A stretch of 64,000 nucleotides of DNA from Liolophura sinensis (Eukaryota > Mollusca > Polyplacophora > Chitonida > Chitonidae), in assembly GCF_032854445.1 (NCBI RefSeq), contig NC_088295.1:33345385-33409384 (forward strand), in the 5' to 3' direction. How positions within the stretch are numbered: the first letter of the stretch is position 1; each line of letters opens with the position of its first letter. Below are positions 13,701 through 23,670 of this stretch, one piece after another. A program made the translations under genes and the position numbers. Under the pieces are notes generated by a model, which was not told where the DNA came from, searched no databases, and saw nothing but the letters and a program-made list of their open reading frames with translations.

Positions 13701-14160
13701 TGTTCAAAATAGCGACATTTGCCGAGAGTGGAGAACACTCGCGAGACAACTCGGTGTGAGTGACTGGGATATAGACGAGATAGCCTACAGTAATCCTCAA
13801 CTAAAGGAACAATGCTATCAAATGCTGCGCAGATGGAGGCAAATCGGCGGGTCAGGGGGTACACCAAGTGGTTTGATTATAGCTCTAAAACAACTGCATT
13901 TCGAACAAGTTGCAGGTGAGCCCCATTTTAGGAATTGTGCGGTGCAGTTTTTGACCGCCTGTGTGATGTTGAAATTCTGTCGATTTCTGCAAATCATTTC
14001 TGATCTCCTAGATGGATTGTATAAACATGGTCAGTAATAAATTCATCTCGAGCCTCTTTATGATGCACATACAAACTGCGAATTTTTGAGCCTGTTGTCA
14101 AAGTATTACCCTGTCTTGATTTGTATATTTACAGAACAGGTGGAGAACTGTATCAGTTAA
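7286..14160 (+). CDS. Gene span: three-DED plus death-domain adaptor (FADD-like)
   Basis: Six coding exons join as 7286-7568, 9339-9644, 10782-11084, 11743-11859, 13625-13915 and 14135-14160, giving 1326 nt (441 aa). Every intron is phase 1 with GT/AG borders. Order: DED1 (about residues 5-88), DED2 (110-190), DED3 (205-290), a Ser/Gly/Asp linker (297-336), death domain (345-430), and a tail ending at TAA. DEDs and DDs are six-helix interaction domains. In animals FADD (DED-DD) links receptors to caspase-8-type proteases in the cytosol. Here the DED is present three times and no protease domain follows, so an adaptor or decoy role is inferred. The ATG at 7286 is chosen because an in-frame TAG lies 21 nt upstream (7265). 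An AATAAA at 14285-14290 is a possible polyadenylation signal. Confidence 0.85.
8722..8890 (+). mobile_element. SINE-1 copy, body only, in DED gene intron 1
   Basis: Reads in element orientation: 'aggcttcctctccggctata', 'aacctgcggatggtcgtggg', 'tttcccccgggctgtgcccg', 'ctggccgccgtcgtat', ending 'caccaatgaaataaataaat'. The tRNA head is missing. It lies between DED exons 1 and 2, outside the duplicated block. The rest of 7741-9026 holds nothing else I can identify. Confidence 0.85.
9027..9780 (+). repeat. Direct duplication, unit 2 (contains DED exon 2)
   Basis: Second copy of the ~0.8-kb block at 6925-7740, alignable through the left intron, the exon and the right intron, with scattered substitutions and small indels. 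The exon-proximal parts are best conserved. Confidence 0.85.
9339..9644 (+). CDS. Exon 2: death effector domain 2
   Basis: Acceptor 'ttccacag' and strong donor GTAAGT, phase 1 on both sides (306 nt), so it can be inserted or skipped without a frame change. It contains LTSSDFEELKAAVRPYLDRA, a 'ELEKSG' helix-4 motif and 'MLKTILNSAGLINLRERIE'. The RxDL position reads LINL. The 5' extension QGHNISDNDHRRRD replaces the untranslated segment of the duplicate exon 1, where the same frame is closed by a stop. Confidence 0.85.
10782..11084 (+). CDS. Exon 3: death effector domain 3
   Basis: A long pyrimidine tract ends in 'tttgacag' and the donor is GTAACG. Phase 1 to 1 (303 nt). The domain is more diverged from DED1 and DED2 than they are from each other. 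It keeps HICCELEKAGKIKVGDYENL and 'LKEILVMADLISVKKRIE', with LISV at the RxDL position. It is Lys/Glu-rich at its end. Confidence 0.8.
11743..11859 (+). CDS. Exon 4: low-complexity linker between DED3 and DD
   Basis: 117 nt, phase 1 to 1, acceptor 'gttttctttag', donor GTAAGG. It encodes a Ser/Gly/Asp/His-rich linker starting GSDEVPKTSHCSGDG and ending SGNKDSIDDG, with no fold expected. A decayed copy of the exon and its flanks lies at 12345-12495, which supports it being a real duplicated unit. Confidence 0.7.
11945..12125 (+). repeat. 42-bp tandem repeat, four copies
   Basis: The unit begins 'cagtcacttgttacattc' at 11949, 11991, 12033 and 12075 (period exactly 42), with a partial fifth copy starting at 12117. 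It lies in the intron after the linker exon. The open frame across it reflects a period divisible by three. Confidence 0.95.
12345..12495 (+). pseudogene. Decayed duplicate of the linker exon (exon 4) and flanks
   Basis: 'agactagtcactactcaggt' and 'gggaaatgtccatgacacac' match exon 4, and the flanking 'ttgttttcttta' and 'aagttaacaacccacatact' match its introns. The acceptor is altered ('tttattaag' instead of 'tttag'), the expected frame opens with TGA TGA, and the 3' part of the exon is missing. It is therefore unlikely to be spliced in the same way. Confidence 0.75.
12570..12780. other. GC-rich island in the DED gene intron
   Basis: This block is clearly richer in G+C than its surroundings and repeats the words 'gatc', 'gcggat' and 'catccg'. 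A similar block lies at 13418-13535. The pair may be remnants of a transposed element, but I could not define termini. Confidence 0.35.
13625..13915 (+). CDS. Exon 5: death domain
   Basis: Acceptor 'ctttaattttacag', donor GTGAGC, phase 1 to 1 (291 nt). CREWRTLARQLGVSDWDIDE, EQCYQMLRRWRQIGG and 'TPSGLIIALKQLHFEQVA' follow the death-domain consensus (W..LAr.Lgv...di..Ie..n; Q.y.mL..W; t...L..aLr..g...va). FADD is the closest family I can suggest, because the DD sits at the C-terminus after a DED. MyD88- or receptor-type DDs cannot be excluded from the domain alone. Confidence 0.85.
14135..14160 (+). CDS. Exon 6: C-terminal tail and stop
   Basis: Acceptor 'tgtatatttacag'. In phase 1 it reads EQVENCIS then TAA. 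It completes the last helix or tail after the death domain. The frame is fixed by the exon-5 donor. If the donor at 13916 is not used, read-through of exon 5 would instead continue to a stop near 14037. Confidence 0.7.
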
Positions 14161-14383
14161 ACGCATCTGGTAAACTGAACCTGTTTGGAAGATTCAACTG
14201 AGCTAACAACGCCGACTTAAAAATTCCCCTGTACAAAGGCTGAGTTTGGGTCCATATTATAATGTACTTAATTCACCACTATTAAATAAAGAAGAAGATT
14301 TGTACTCTGTGAGCCACTCCTCATTGTTGATTCCCAACCTTCCCTGGTTAGCCGTATATACATGTAATATTCAGTTATATCTA

Positions 14384-14475
14384 TTATTTATTTATTTATT
14401 TCATTGGCGTTTTACGCCATACTCAAGAATATTTCACTTCAGTGACGGTGACCAGCATTATGTTTGGAGGAAAAT
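14384..14475 (-). mobile_element. SINE-1 3' fragment
   Basis: The reverse complement of the SINE-1 tail and body: '(ttta)n', 'ggcgttttacgccatactca', 'ccagcattatg'. Truncated after about 90 bp. A shorter piece with 'gtgtttaacgccgtactcgc' is at 14905-14935. Confidence 0.75.
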
Positions 14476-14479
14476 ATGC

Positions 14480-16640
14480 AATAATAGTGATAAATGATGG
14501 TGATACTTTTTTATTTGATTGTTGCTTAACGCCATACCGAACTTTTTTGGGCATAGGAAACCAGAGTGCCCGCGGTAAAGCAGCGATCTTCTGCAGGTCA
14601 CTTGAACAACTTTCCCGCATGTGACGCACAAATATGCCAACCTTTAACGCAGAGAGGCAAAGGCGTCTCGAGCATCATCGACCAGTAATTATCACCAAGG
14701 CCCCACAAGCAGCGAGAATTATATCCTTTTTGTATTTTGTAAATGTTCCATATTCTGTCTTGGTCGGATGCTTGGTGATTTGTTGAGAAAAATACATACA
14801 TGTAGATGTCAAGAGAGATGTATGTTAGAATAATTTGTCCAGGTTACAGTGCTAAGAATTAACAACTCTTCAGGAATTCGACACTGAAAAAATATATTTA
14901 TGTGATTTGTGTTTAACGCCGTACTCGCGAATTTGTACATGGCATAACGTGGGCCAGGTATATGGGTAGCAGTACATGAAGTAATATGAAGTAAACTTAC
15001 GCTCTTATCTAGGTTCCTTCAGAGAGACTTTCTGACTGAAATATGAGTCCCGGACGACGTTCTTAGCGAGCTAGTGCTATAGCCGTGTGAGGCAGCCAAG
15101 GCGCCTGGGGATACGTTTCTCATAGCCAATTTTAGGCTAAAGTCTAAAATTTAGGTCTCAATATTGTTTACAAAACAAAATATTTAAAGCTGGAAGTTCA
15201 AACTTCAATGAAATGGCACTATCACGGCATAGAATCAGCAGTCAAAATTGTATTGATTAAACGCATGTACTGGACAACACGAGCCAAATTTAACTTCCTC
15301 TAAAATGTTTCTGGACACTTCTTAATAAGCATAAGATCCGCACCTCTTTTATCCGTTTTGATATTATAAGCGATTAATTAGCTAATTTCTAAAGTGTAGT
15401 TGACGCATGTGGTGCACGTAGGCGGTACCACAACAACATAATACTTACCTAACCATACACTATCTTGTGATATTGCCGAGGTGTGTTGTGGATACTCGCC
15501 AAGATATATGTGTCTTTCTCACATAAAAGATAGGTGTCTCAACGAGTACTATGGAGAGTGTACTGGCCCAGCTTTAATGAGCCAGTACAGGAACGAATTT
15601 ACTCAACCGTATCAGGCCCTGGCCAGTTGAAAATCGTATTTTTTCTCTTGTGAAAACATTTTTATTCAATAATCAAGGAAGTCAAAGGAGTTAAAATGGA
15701 GATTTCTACAAAATCTCTGTAAACCTAATCTCTAAATGTGAGCTGTGTTTGGTTCAGTTACATGAGCATCGATCTTTCTTTTTCGGAAATTCAAGGATAA
15801 CTTCAGGCATGTTTGCCAGATTTCACTTAGACGCTGGCAAAACTTCACTGGAGGTATTTATATATTGACATTTCCAATTCGTTCGCGTCATTAAAAATTA
15901 GTGGCCCCGCAGGCCTGAAGTTCATTGCGGATTTTCAACACAACATGGACGTCTACAATACCATCTCATAACGTACAGGTCACTTTCACAAGGACCTATT
16001 TATTAATTAGCTCAACCTGTCCATTGACACCTCCCGTACAAATAACGATCGAAGATGTTCGTGTATGTATAGATACCTGCAGAAAGTTGTTGTTATTCGG
16101 TCAATACACGCTGTATTTAGCGCTTGTATATTCTTAAGTCGCTCTTAATCTTCGTTTTAGTATTGTACAAAATTTGGAAATCAGCAAATGAGGAGATGTC
16201 TTCCTATGTCAATATTTCATTCTCAGTGTTGCAGAAACGCGGAGAGAACAGGATTACCCCGGCGTCTCAAAATGCATTTACCATAAAAAGTTACCTCCCT
16301 TTTCTAGCGTATACTGTGGAAGAAGAAAATACAGCTCTCTGGGATACAAGATCACTTAACTACACGACGGTCACGTAGTACGATCCACTTGATTTCACTG
16401 GATTAAATTTATAGCTAATGAAAAGTACAATAGTTCAGGTAGGCCTGTATTTTGCACCCCATCCTAACGTTTTCATGACGCATCGGCCGCTATGGCAGGG
16501 AAAGGATCGTCCAAAGCATGGCATCTTCCATAGCTGTTTTAGGCTCGTGGGGGTATATGTAATGAAAGTACCAGAAAGTATAAAGTGGAGAAAACAAGAG
16601 GCCTGACTACACATAGTAAGCGAAGACTGTTCGTAGTTTC
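14480..16640. other. Gene-free stretch
   Basis: No exon with recognisable coding content, no array, and only the small SINE scrap near 14.9 kb. Open frames here are short and without domain features. Confidence 0.55.
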
Positions 16641-16659
16641 AGGTACTTAGGGTTTGTTA

Positions 16660-16965
16660 GTTATTTCAGTTACATATGGTTTGTTCGTTGTTTCAGTTAC
16701 ACATGATTTGTTTTCAGTTTTAGGATCAAATGCTTTGTTTGTAGTTTCAAGTACATATACACATGGTATGTTTGTAGCTTTAGGTACAAATAGATTGTAG
16801 ATTCAGTTACACACGATTTTTTTGTAGTGTTAGGTACACATGATTTGTTTGTAGTGTTAGGTACACATGATTTGTTTGTAGTGTTATGTACACATGATTT
16901 GTTTTTGTTTCACTTACACATGGTTGGTTTGAAGTTTCAGTTACACATGACTTGTTTTTAGTTTC
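16660..16965 (+). repeat. ~27-bp minisatellite
   Basis: Units of the type 'acacatgatttgtttgtagt' plus 'gttaggt' repeat about ten times. The central units are nearly identical and the edges are degenerate. Confidence 0.85.
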
Positions 16966-16999
16966 AGTTAGATATTGCTTGGGTTTTTTTTCAGGTACA

Positions 17000-17080
17000 C
17001 ATAGATTGCCCATTAGACCACACGGCCGAGAGGACAAAGCGTGTAAGCAAAGACATGGGTTCAAGCCGTGCTCAAAAGAA
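17000..17080 (+). mobile_element. Possible tRNA-like SINE head fragment
   Basis: 'tgcccattagaccacacggc' and 'catgggttcaagccgtgctc' resemble A- and B-box regions about 30 bp apart. No body matching SINE-1 or SINE-2 follows. Low confidence. Confidence 0.3.
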
Positions 17081-17559
17081 TATAAAACTGGTTGTCTAGT
17101 CCCTTCCCTGGAATATCGCTGAGCGTAACGGGTGAGGGCAAGTAAATGTATAGCTCAGCGACTGTCAGGCGCGTCATGTTCAATGTCGCGTCGGTTCGGT
17201 GTCACACTGTAACAGGATGGGGTCTGGCGTTTCTGCATCAAAACCTTATGAATCAAATTTCTAACAAGTTTGTCACGTAAATGACGCTTGGGTTTCTTAT
17301 TTTTAATGTTTAATTTAAATTGTAACCAAAAAAACACACACACCAGAAGAAAAAAAAGACATGTAATGCCCGTTATTAATATAACGGCTTATATGTAAAT
17401 GTTCTTTACAAACACTCTCCACGTGTATTGTCCAGCATGCCACTCCATTGTAAATAATTATGACCTCACCGAGTCAGTCTTGGTGCGTAAAACAAGCTGA
17501 TGAAATTTTGAAGTTAAAATTATGAAGTCTAAAAAAGTATTCTAACAGCATTTTCTTTG

Positions 17560-17690
17560 CAATAATATGGGTGTCCAACGTATCAGTGCGTAGCTTTTGG
17601 TGTTACATGTCACTGACAAAGACTTTTTTGAGCGAGGAAGAAGGATTTTACAGATAGCTGAATATAGGCAACAAGTTAAAAGAAACAGAC
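17560..17690 (+). repeat. Dispersed repeat, copy 1 (partner at 59935-60065)
   Basis: Shares 'tgtccaacgtatc', 'tggtgttacatgtcactga', 'tagctgaatataggcaacaa' and 'gttaaaagaaacag' with 59935-60065, in the same order and strand and with similar spacing. It is an unclassified interspersed element. The open frames across it are not supported as genes. Confidence 0.6.
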
Positions 17691-18970
17691 TGTATTCGTT
17701 TGAGCACCTGAACCCGGATTGTAAAATAATACGCCGTGAATATGTACAACCTAAAGCATGCATCTTTGAAATAAACACAATAAATACAATTAATACTTTG
17801 TACACGTATATAGGTGAATCTTAACGTACAGACGGGATACGGATTAAAATCGGACATCACGAAATATATTGAGAGGTTATCGAAATACATCTCTCTATTT
17901 GGTTCTTTAGTGAGCTGAAGAGGTCAGTAGAATCCTGTTTCAGATGACCTTCCATTTCTGGACGTCAAATTGGGATCGATAATTCCAGTGAAAACGAGAA
18001 GGCTGGACATGTCAGCCTTGGGGATGAGACAAGGCTGACCTTAATTTTATAAGCAAAGTTTAAACATTTGTCGGAACCCATTGACAGGACGGCACGGAAA
18101 TTCATTCCAGGTACGCTTTCTCATATTATATTAGTATAACAAGAAATTGTCTCGAGAATTTGTTACATGTGCATATAGTCCATTCTACAGATTAGATTTG
18201 AGTCTAACGGTGTGCAGAGGAGGTACTGTTTGTTTCGTATCTATTTTGTCGCGGCTCTATGCGGCGGCTATCTCCATAGTTAGAGTGGATGCGACATCAA
18301 GATGTTTGAAATAATGAAATAATAATATTTGAAAATTCCGCAAAAGTAATGTCGTGAAGAATTAAACTTCTAACAGGTTATATCTTAACCTTTCGGGAAA
18401 TTGCTGTTGCCTTCTTATAATATGGCTCGTCTGGCAATATACCTCGCGAAAACCGTGCAGCTGTAGTAAAAACGAGTTGAAAGCAAGGGACATTTTACCT
18501 ATGCTCACCAAAAGAAGAGAACACGGATACACAGAGAGTAAATAATGGTAGACCTACAAATCACATCCACAGAAAGGAAGAGTAACGTGTGTACAACGTT
18601 CTTGTACGACAATACTTCATGTACCAAATGTAACCTTTGCTTTCCTACAGTACAGACCAGCCATGACACAGACTCTGACGTTCACCTTTAGAATACACCA
18701 GCTAGTCCAGTCTAAACATTTTTTTAAAATCGATCGTTGAATTTTGAAACTTCTTCTTGAAAAAAATACATACGGTGAAAGCATTTTGTAAACTTACGAA
18801 TACTTCTAATGTAGCCAATCGCTTTGCATGTTTCTCCAAACAAAAATGCCTTTCTTTTTTCTTTATATAAATAACAGAGCTGATAGAAATATGTTTTACT
18901 TTATCGTAGCTGTCGTTGAAATACGGTGTGTTTTATTTTTGTCAACGCTACATAAACCTTTCAGGTAAAA

Positions 18971-19555
18971 ATGTCCCAGTACTCCACACTCAAAATTCAG
19001 TCGGTGGTACACTCAGACTCAAACGTCATAAAACTATGGGACGGTATTAAGCCAAACCCAAAGTTCAGTGGGTTTACAAATAAATATGTTCCAGTAATCC
19101 ACACTCAAAATTCAATCGGCGGTAGACTCAGACTTAAATGTCATAAAACTATGGGACGGTATTAAGCCAAACCCAAAGTTCAGTGGGTTTACAAATAAAT
19201 ATGTTCCAGTAATCCACACTCAAAATTCAGTCGGTGGTAGACTCAGACTCAAACGTCATAAAACTATGGTACGGTATTAAGCCAAACCCAAAGTTCAGTG
19301 GGTTTACAAATAAATATGTTCCAGTAATCCACACTCAACATTCAATCGGTGGTAGACTCAGACTCAAACGTCATAAAACTATGGTACGATATTAAGCCAA
19401 ACCCAAAGTTCAGTGGGTTTACAAATAAATATGTTCCAGTAATCCACAATCAACATTCAATCGGTGGTAGACTCAGACTCAAACGTCATAAACTTTCGTT
19501 CGGTATAAAGTCAAACCCAATGTTCACTGGGTTTACAAATAGATATCACAAATAA
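18971..19555 (+). repeat. 116-bp satellite-like tandem repeat, five copies
   Basis: The word 'aaaactatgggacggtatta' recurs at 19028, 19144, 19260 and 19376, exactly 116 bp apart, with a diverged last copy. The units are highly alike, so the array is young or homogenised. Confidence 0.95.
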
Positions 19556-19744
19556 GATTCCAACTATCAAAATCTGTCTTGGAAACTTGTTGGAGCAGCC
19601 ATTGTGTGACATTAGGCTGTCATCGGTGGACCTGAGTTGTCTTATGTTCACGGAAAATCAATCGGGTTCAGCCTAAGTACTCAAAAGAGGAAACAGCCGA
19701 TTGAAAATTGAAAAGAAGTGATCATCCATAAATATGACACCAAC

Positions 19745-19860
19745 TGAGGCGTGGCGATCTCAAACACCAATGGCGATCTCAAACACCAAGACGTGACGAT
19801 CTCAAACACCGATGGCGATCTCAAACACCAAACCGTGGCGATCTCAAACACCGATGTTGA
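19745..19860 (+). repeat. Short tandem repeat, 21-26 bp unit
   Basis: 'ggcgatctcaaacacc' repeats five times at 21-26-bp spacing. Confidence 0.9.
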
Positions 19861-19869
19861 CTTCATCAG

Positions 19870-21384
19870 TGGCTACACCGCGTTTTCGACAAAGAGAAAA
19901 CAATATATTCTTTATTAAAAATGCATACACAAAACCCTTGACTTCTTTTCCTTTACAATGTTGTGCATGGTATGTTGTGTCTTCAGAAGATACAAACTGA
20001 GATAAAATCTCTAATGCTGGGCAAGCATTAGAGACCATTCACGGACGAAAATCATGACACAACCAGCTGAGCTCATTAAGTTAATTTCCAACGCGGACGC
20101 ATTATTAACCCTTACCCTGTCAAATGTGTTAAGTAGATAATCGTCTTCATTTGCACTCAATTTCGGTATGTCAGTCTATTTGCAAAGCTGTTAGACATTT
20201 ATAATAACTTGTTCGAACCCGTTAAACCTATTCTCATTAACAGAACTATCAACACATGTTGAACTTCAGCTTATTAATATCGAATATTGAAAGATTACAT
20301 TTCCCTCAGATAAATGTTGTGTTTATCATTGTGAGTTGCTAGGCTAGGCAAACCTTTAAATAACTGATAATGGTATATCATATATAATTAAGAAGTGCTT
20401 AAAACGGGACGAATGGGTGTTCCTTCAGTAAGTCTTGTAGGCTTGGACAATTTCCAAGCTCCCTTGTGGAGTATTGGATTACTAACAAGGTATTAGGGTT
20501 TAATGTAATTCTGTTTTTCAAAGATTAATATTTAAGAGGCCACAGGAGTAGCCAGTCTTTGGCTACTTTCCACAAGTCACCATACTATTGTCAATGAATG
20601 GCGTGTGATTTGCTACTGTTTACTGGCAAGAAGCCGTATTTCAATTACGTGTGACCATTTTTCAACTATCAGACTGCTGTCGGTGCTCTGGTTTTATTTT
20701 TGGTGCTGTAGTCTTTTATAATGCCCATTTCGTTGCCGATCCATATATTAAATATGCTGTATAATATATCAAATATTACTACCTGACATTTCTTTAAGAT
20801 TTCTTAAAATGTCGATCTATGTGTTGAGACAGGTATTCGCATACCAGCCGTTAACCAGTAGGGACGTTCCGGGCCAGTAATGGCAATTCCAATTCCAAAA
20901 CGACTTGAATGGCAGAAAATTTGTTATAAGAAGATGATATGGAATTATCTGGCATTAACAATCTTTACAATGCACGTGTGACTCAAGAATAAAAAGCAGT
21001 TCGATCGAAGAAGATCTGACCAAGCCTTGTTTCGTATCAGTTTGGAACAATACGTATTGGCCTATATGTTGATATTGTATTTAAGCCTACCCTCATTAAA
21101 CAGATGGCATACGACCTCACCGTGTGGAGAGAACACTTGAACCATTACACAGTACTGTCCTTCCACAACTTCCCCATCACTCACTCTCCATTCACAAACA
21201 ACGCTGCTAACTTCTTCAGAATACGTTGAAAACGTGATTACCAAATGCTCCTTCAGCCTTTGAATATTCAGAAATATTCTCTTACATCAAACACAACGAT
21301 TTAGCCATTTTAGGGTGTTTTTACCCCCAAAAGAGTTGAATGTACAAAAAATTTCTAGCAATATGTGATTGTAACCACTTTTAG
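19870..21384. other. Gene-free stretch with an intron-element relic
   Basis: No supportable exon. 20600-20715 ('tactggcaagaagccgtatt', 'cagactgctgtcggtgctct') matches the intron sequence just upstream of DED exons 1 and 2. The remainder is unremarkable AT-rich DNA. Confidence 0.6.
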
Positions 21385-21735
21385 TGAGTGGGTGGGTGCG
21401 TGCTTGGGGTTTAACATCGTACTTAACAACTTTTCAGCCATATGACCACGAAGGAATCCTCAGAGTGTATGTAATGTGCCTCCTTGTTGCAGGACGGATT
21501 TCAACCACTCTTTTATCTAGTCCTGCTTGACTGAGACGCTTTACCGGAGGCAAGTAAGCCACCCCGCCCGAGCCATTATGCTGATACGGGTTAACCAGTC
21601 GTTGCACTATCCTCTTCATGCTGAACGCCAAGCGAGGAAGTTACAACTTCCTATTTTAAAGTCTTAGGTGTAACTCGACCCAGGATTGACCCTGGATCTA
21701 CCGCCCCCAAAGCGGACGCTATCGGGGCCGATGCC
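21385..21735 (-). mobile_element. SINE-2-related element, near full length
   Basis: On the plus strand it opens 'ggtttaacatcgtacttaac' and ends in a tRNA-like segment read in reverse: 'taactcgacccaggattgac', 'accgcccccaaagcggacgc'. The ends match the copy at 34342-34648. The middle differs, so it may be a sister family with a different central domain. Confidence 0.75.
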
Positions 21736-22025
21736 ACTTTTAGTAGCTTTAAAATCAACAAGGTTTTTAAAGTGTACACTTAGTGCACACTTAGTGGGAA
21801 AGGCTGGTTGTAAAGGATTATGGGGCCATCAATGATTAATGACAGGAAATTCATAAAAAAATAATATGCCGGTTCACGTATTGTATAGAAATTTCAATTA
21901 AAGCCTTCGTTTTTGAAATGATATATGGGCAACAATTAATAACATTTCAAGAACATCATAAACGACATAAACACGATGGGACTACCTCTAACCGAATTAC
22001 CTACGCAAGATATTTTATTAAAAGA

Positions 22026-22190
22026 TTTATCTGAGTGGTGTTTTACGCCGTACTCGAGAATATTTCGCTTTTATGACAGTGACCAGCATTATGGTGGGAG
22101 AAAACTGCACAGAGCCCGGGGAAAACCCACGACCATCAGCAGGTTGCTGCAAGGCCTTTCCACGTTCGACTGGAGAGGAATCAATTGTTT
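22026..22190 (-). mobile_element. SINE-1 copy, truncated
   Basis: 'gtggtgttttacgccgtact', 'gaccagcattatggtgggag', 'agagcccggggaaaacccac' and 'ctggagaggaa' define the body. The tRNA-like part is missing. Confidence 0.85.
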
Positions 22191-22717
22191 TTTAGTTTCT
22201 TGCGATCAGCGGAGATTTTACATTTTTAATACATCTCAGATTTCGTTCATGATCACATGAACTCGTACACAACCTTACCATTGACATTCAAGCCTTTTTT
22301 TATCGGATATGTATGAGTACGTGTGAGTGCGGTTCTCGTCGTATGTAGTAGTTAAACAAGTCCCCAAATTAACTGAGACACTTAAGCTTGTGTACCTGCC
22401 CCTCTGCAACTACGACCAGGAGCTAAAGCAAGCTAATGGTAATACTAGTAAATTATGGCGTATTTGGCAACAGTAGAATTAAGGTTAAGACATGTTCCTC
22501 AGCGCCTGACTGACACTCCGCGCTCTCAGCTGAAGGATTTAAACCATTCACTTAAACTTTTACGCCGATAATACTATATAACTAACTTTTCGGCTAATGA
22601 CGCAAGTTATGAACAAATGAAAATTGAAAATAGGCCTATGTAGTAAATTTGTGCAGTTGTAATGCTGTCATACTCAGTCACAGGCTAACATTTTCGAAAA
22701 TATATTTTCCCTTGCGT

Positions 22718-22985
22718 AATTATTTATTTAGTTGATTGGTGTTTTAGGCTTTATACAAGAGTATTTCTTTACTCCACGACGGCCAGTATTATGATGGGAA
22801 GAAACCGAACATAGCCCGGGGAACACCCACGACAATCCGCAGGCTCCTGGAAGATCTTCCCGCGTACAGCCGGAGAGGAAGCAAGCATAAGCTGGATTTG
22901 AACTCAAAGCGACCGCATTGGTGATAGGCTCCTGGATCATAGCCATGCGCTGGCAAGCTAACCACCTTGACCACGGAGGCCCATT
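22718..22985 (-). mobile_element. SINE-1 copy, full length, diverged
   Basis: Tail, body and tRNA-derived end are all present: 'ttgattggtgttttaggctt', 'acatagcccggggaacaccc', 'ctggatttgaactcaaagcg' (B box in reverse), 'gaccacggaggccc' (head in reverse). Many substitutions point to an older insertion. Confidence 0.85.
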
Positions 22986-23588
22986 TAGTGCAATTAAGAT
23001 CATCTACTATTCATTTGGTGTAAATTATCGTTTGGAAACAATTTTTCACGTATGGTTGTCACATGCGCAAGCATTTATTAATGTGAAATTAATGTTCGTA
23101 TCCAAACAGATCATATCTGAAATTACATGCATGGAATTTAATAAATAAACAAGTCCTAGCTTGGCTGCAAATAGCAAACGTTAATTGCTTTTTTTTTTCA
23201 TTTGGAAGAGGCATTCTGGAACCTATGGGATATCAGTGAACACTGTTTATAATGTACAACAAACTTCTTTGACTCTTCAAACATCTTTGGTTTTGTTTGG
23301 CAAGGTAGGATATATAACTATTAGCGGGACTTGTTCATTAGTGGGACTTGTATTCATTCTTTCTTATTTTAATAACTTATTATAATGCTAATTATTTGTT
23401 TCAAAAAAGAAACCCTCTATTCTGCATATTGGTGTTATAGACGTGTGCAGATGAGCTTAATCATGCTAAATAAACGCAAAGTCCCTTCATGTCTATTGCC
23501 GTACGACCATTCCACATAACCACTGTTTCGCGACCAGAGTTAGTCTCGTGTTATGTCATTACTTCATAGATCTCGGAAAGACTGCAGA

Positions 23589-23670
23589 ATGACAGGGATG
23601 CGTCTGCTCGTGCTGATTCCAATGGCCCTTATGGTAGCTAGTGTGGATAGTGAAGATGAAACATACGAAG
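23589..23670 (+). CDS. Cassette A exon 1: signal peptide
   Basis: MTGMRLLVLIPMALMVASVD is a typical secretory leader (hydrophobic core LLVLIPMALMV, small residues before the likely cut), followed by SEDETYEG. It ends in phase 1 at GTAAAA. Cassette B's leader (MRLVILIYSALVVAGNG) aligns with residues 4 onward, so either Met1 or Met4 could be the start. Confidence 0.75.

Noticed and set aside
17000-17080. Genuine tRNA gene
   Set aside because: A- and B-box-like words are present, but no cloverleaf with a coherent anticodon arm can be drawn; more likely a SINE head relic.
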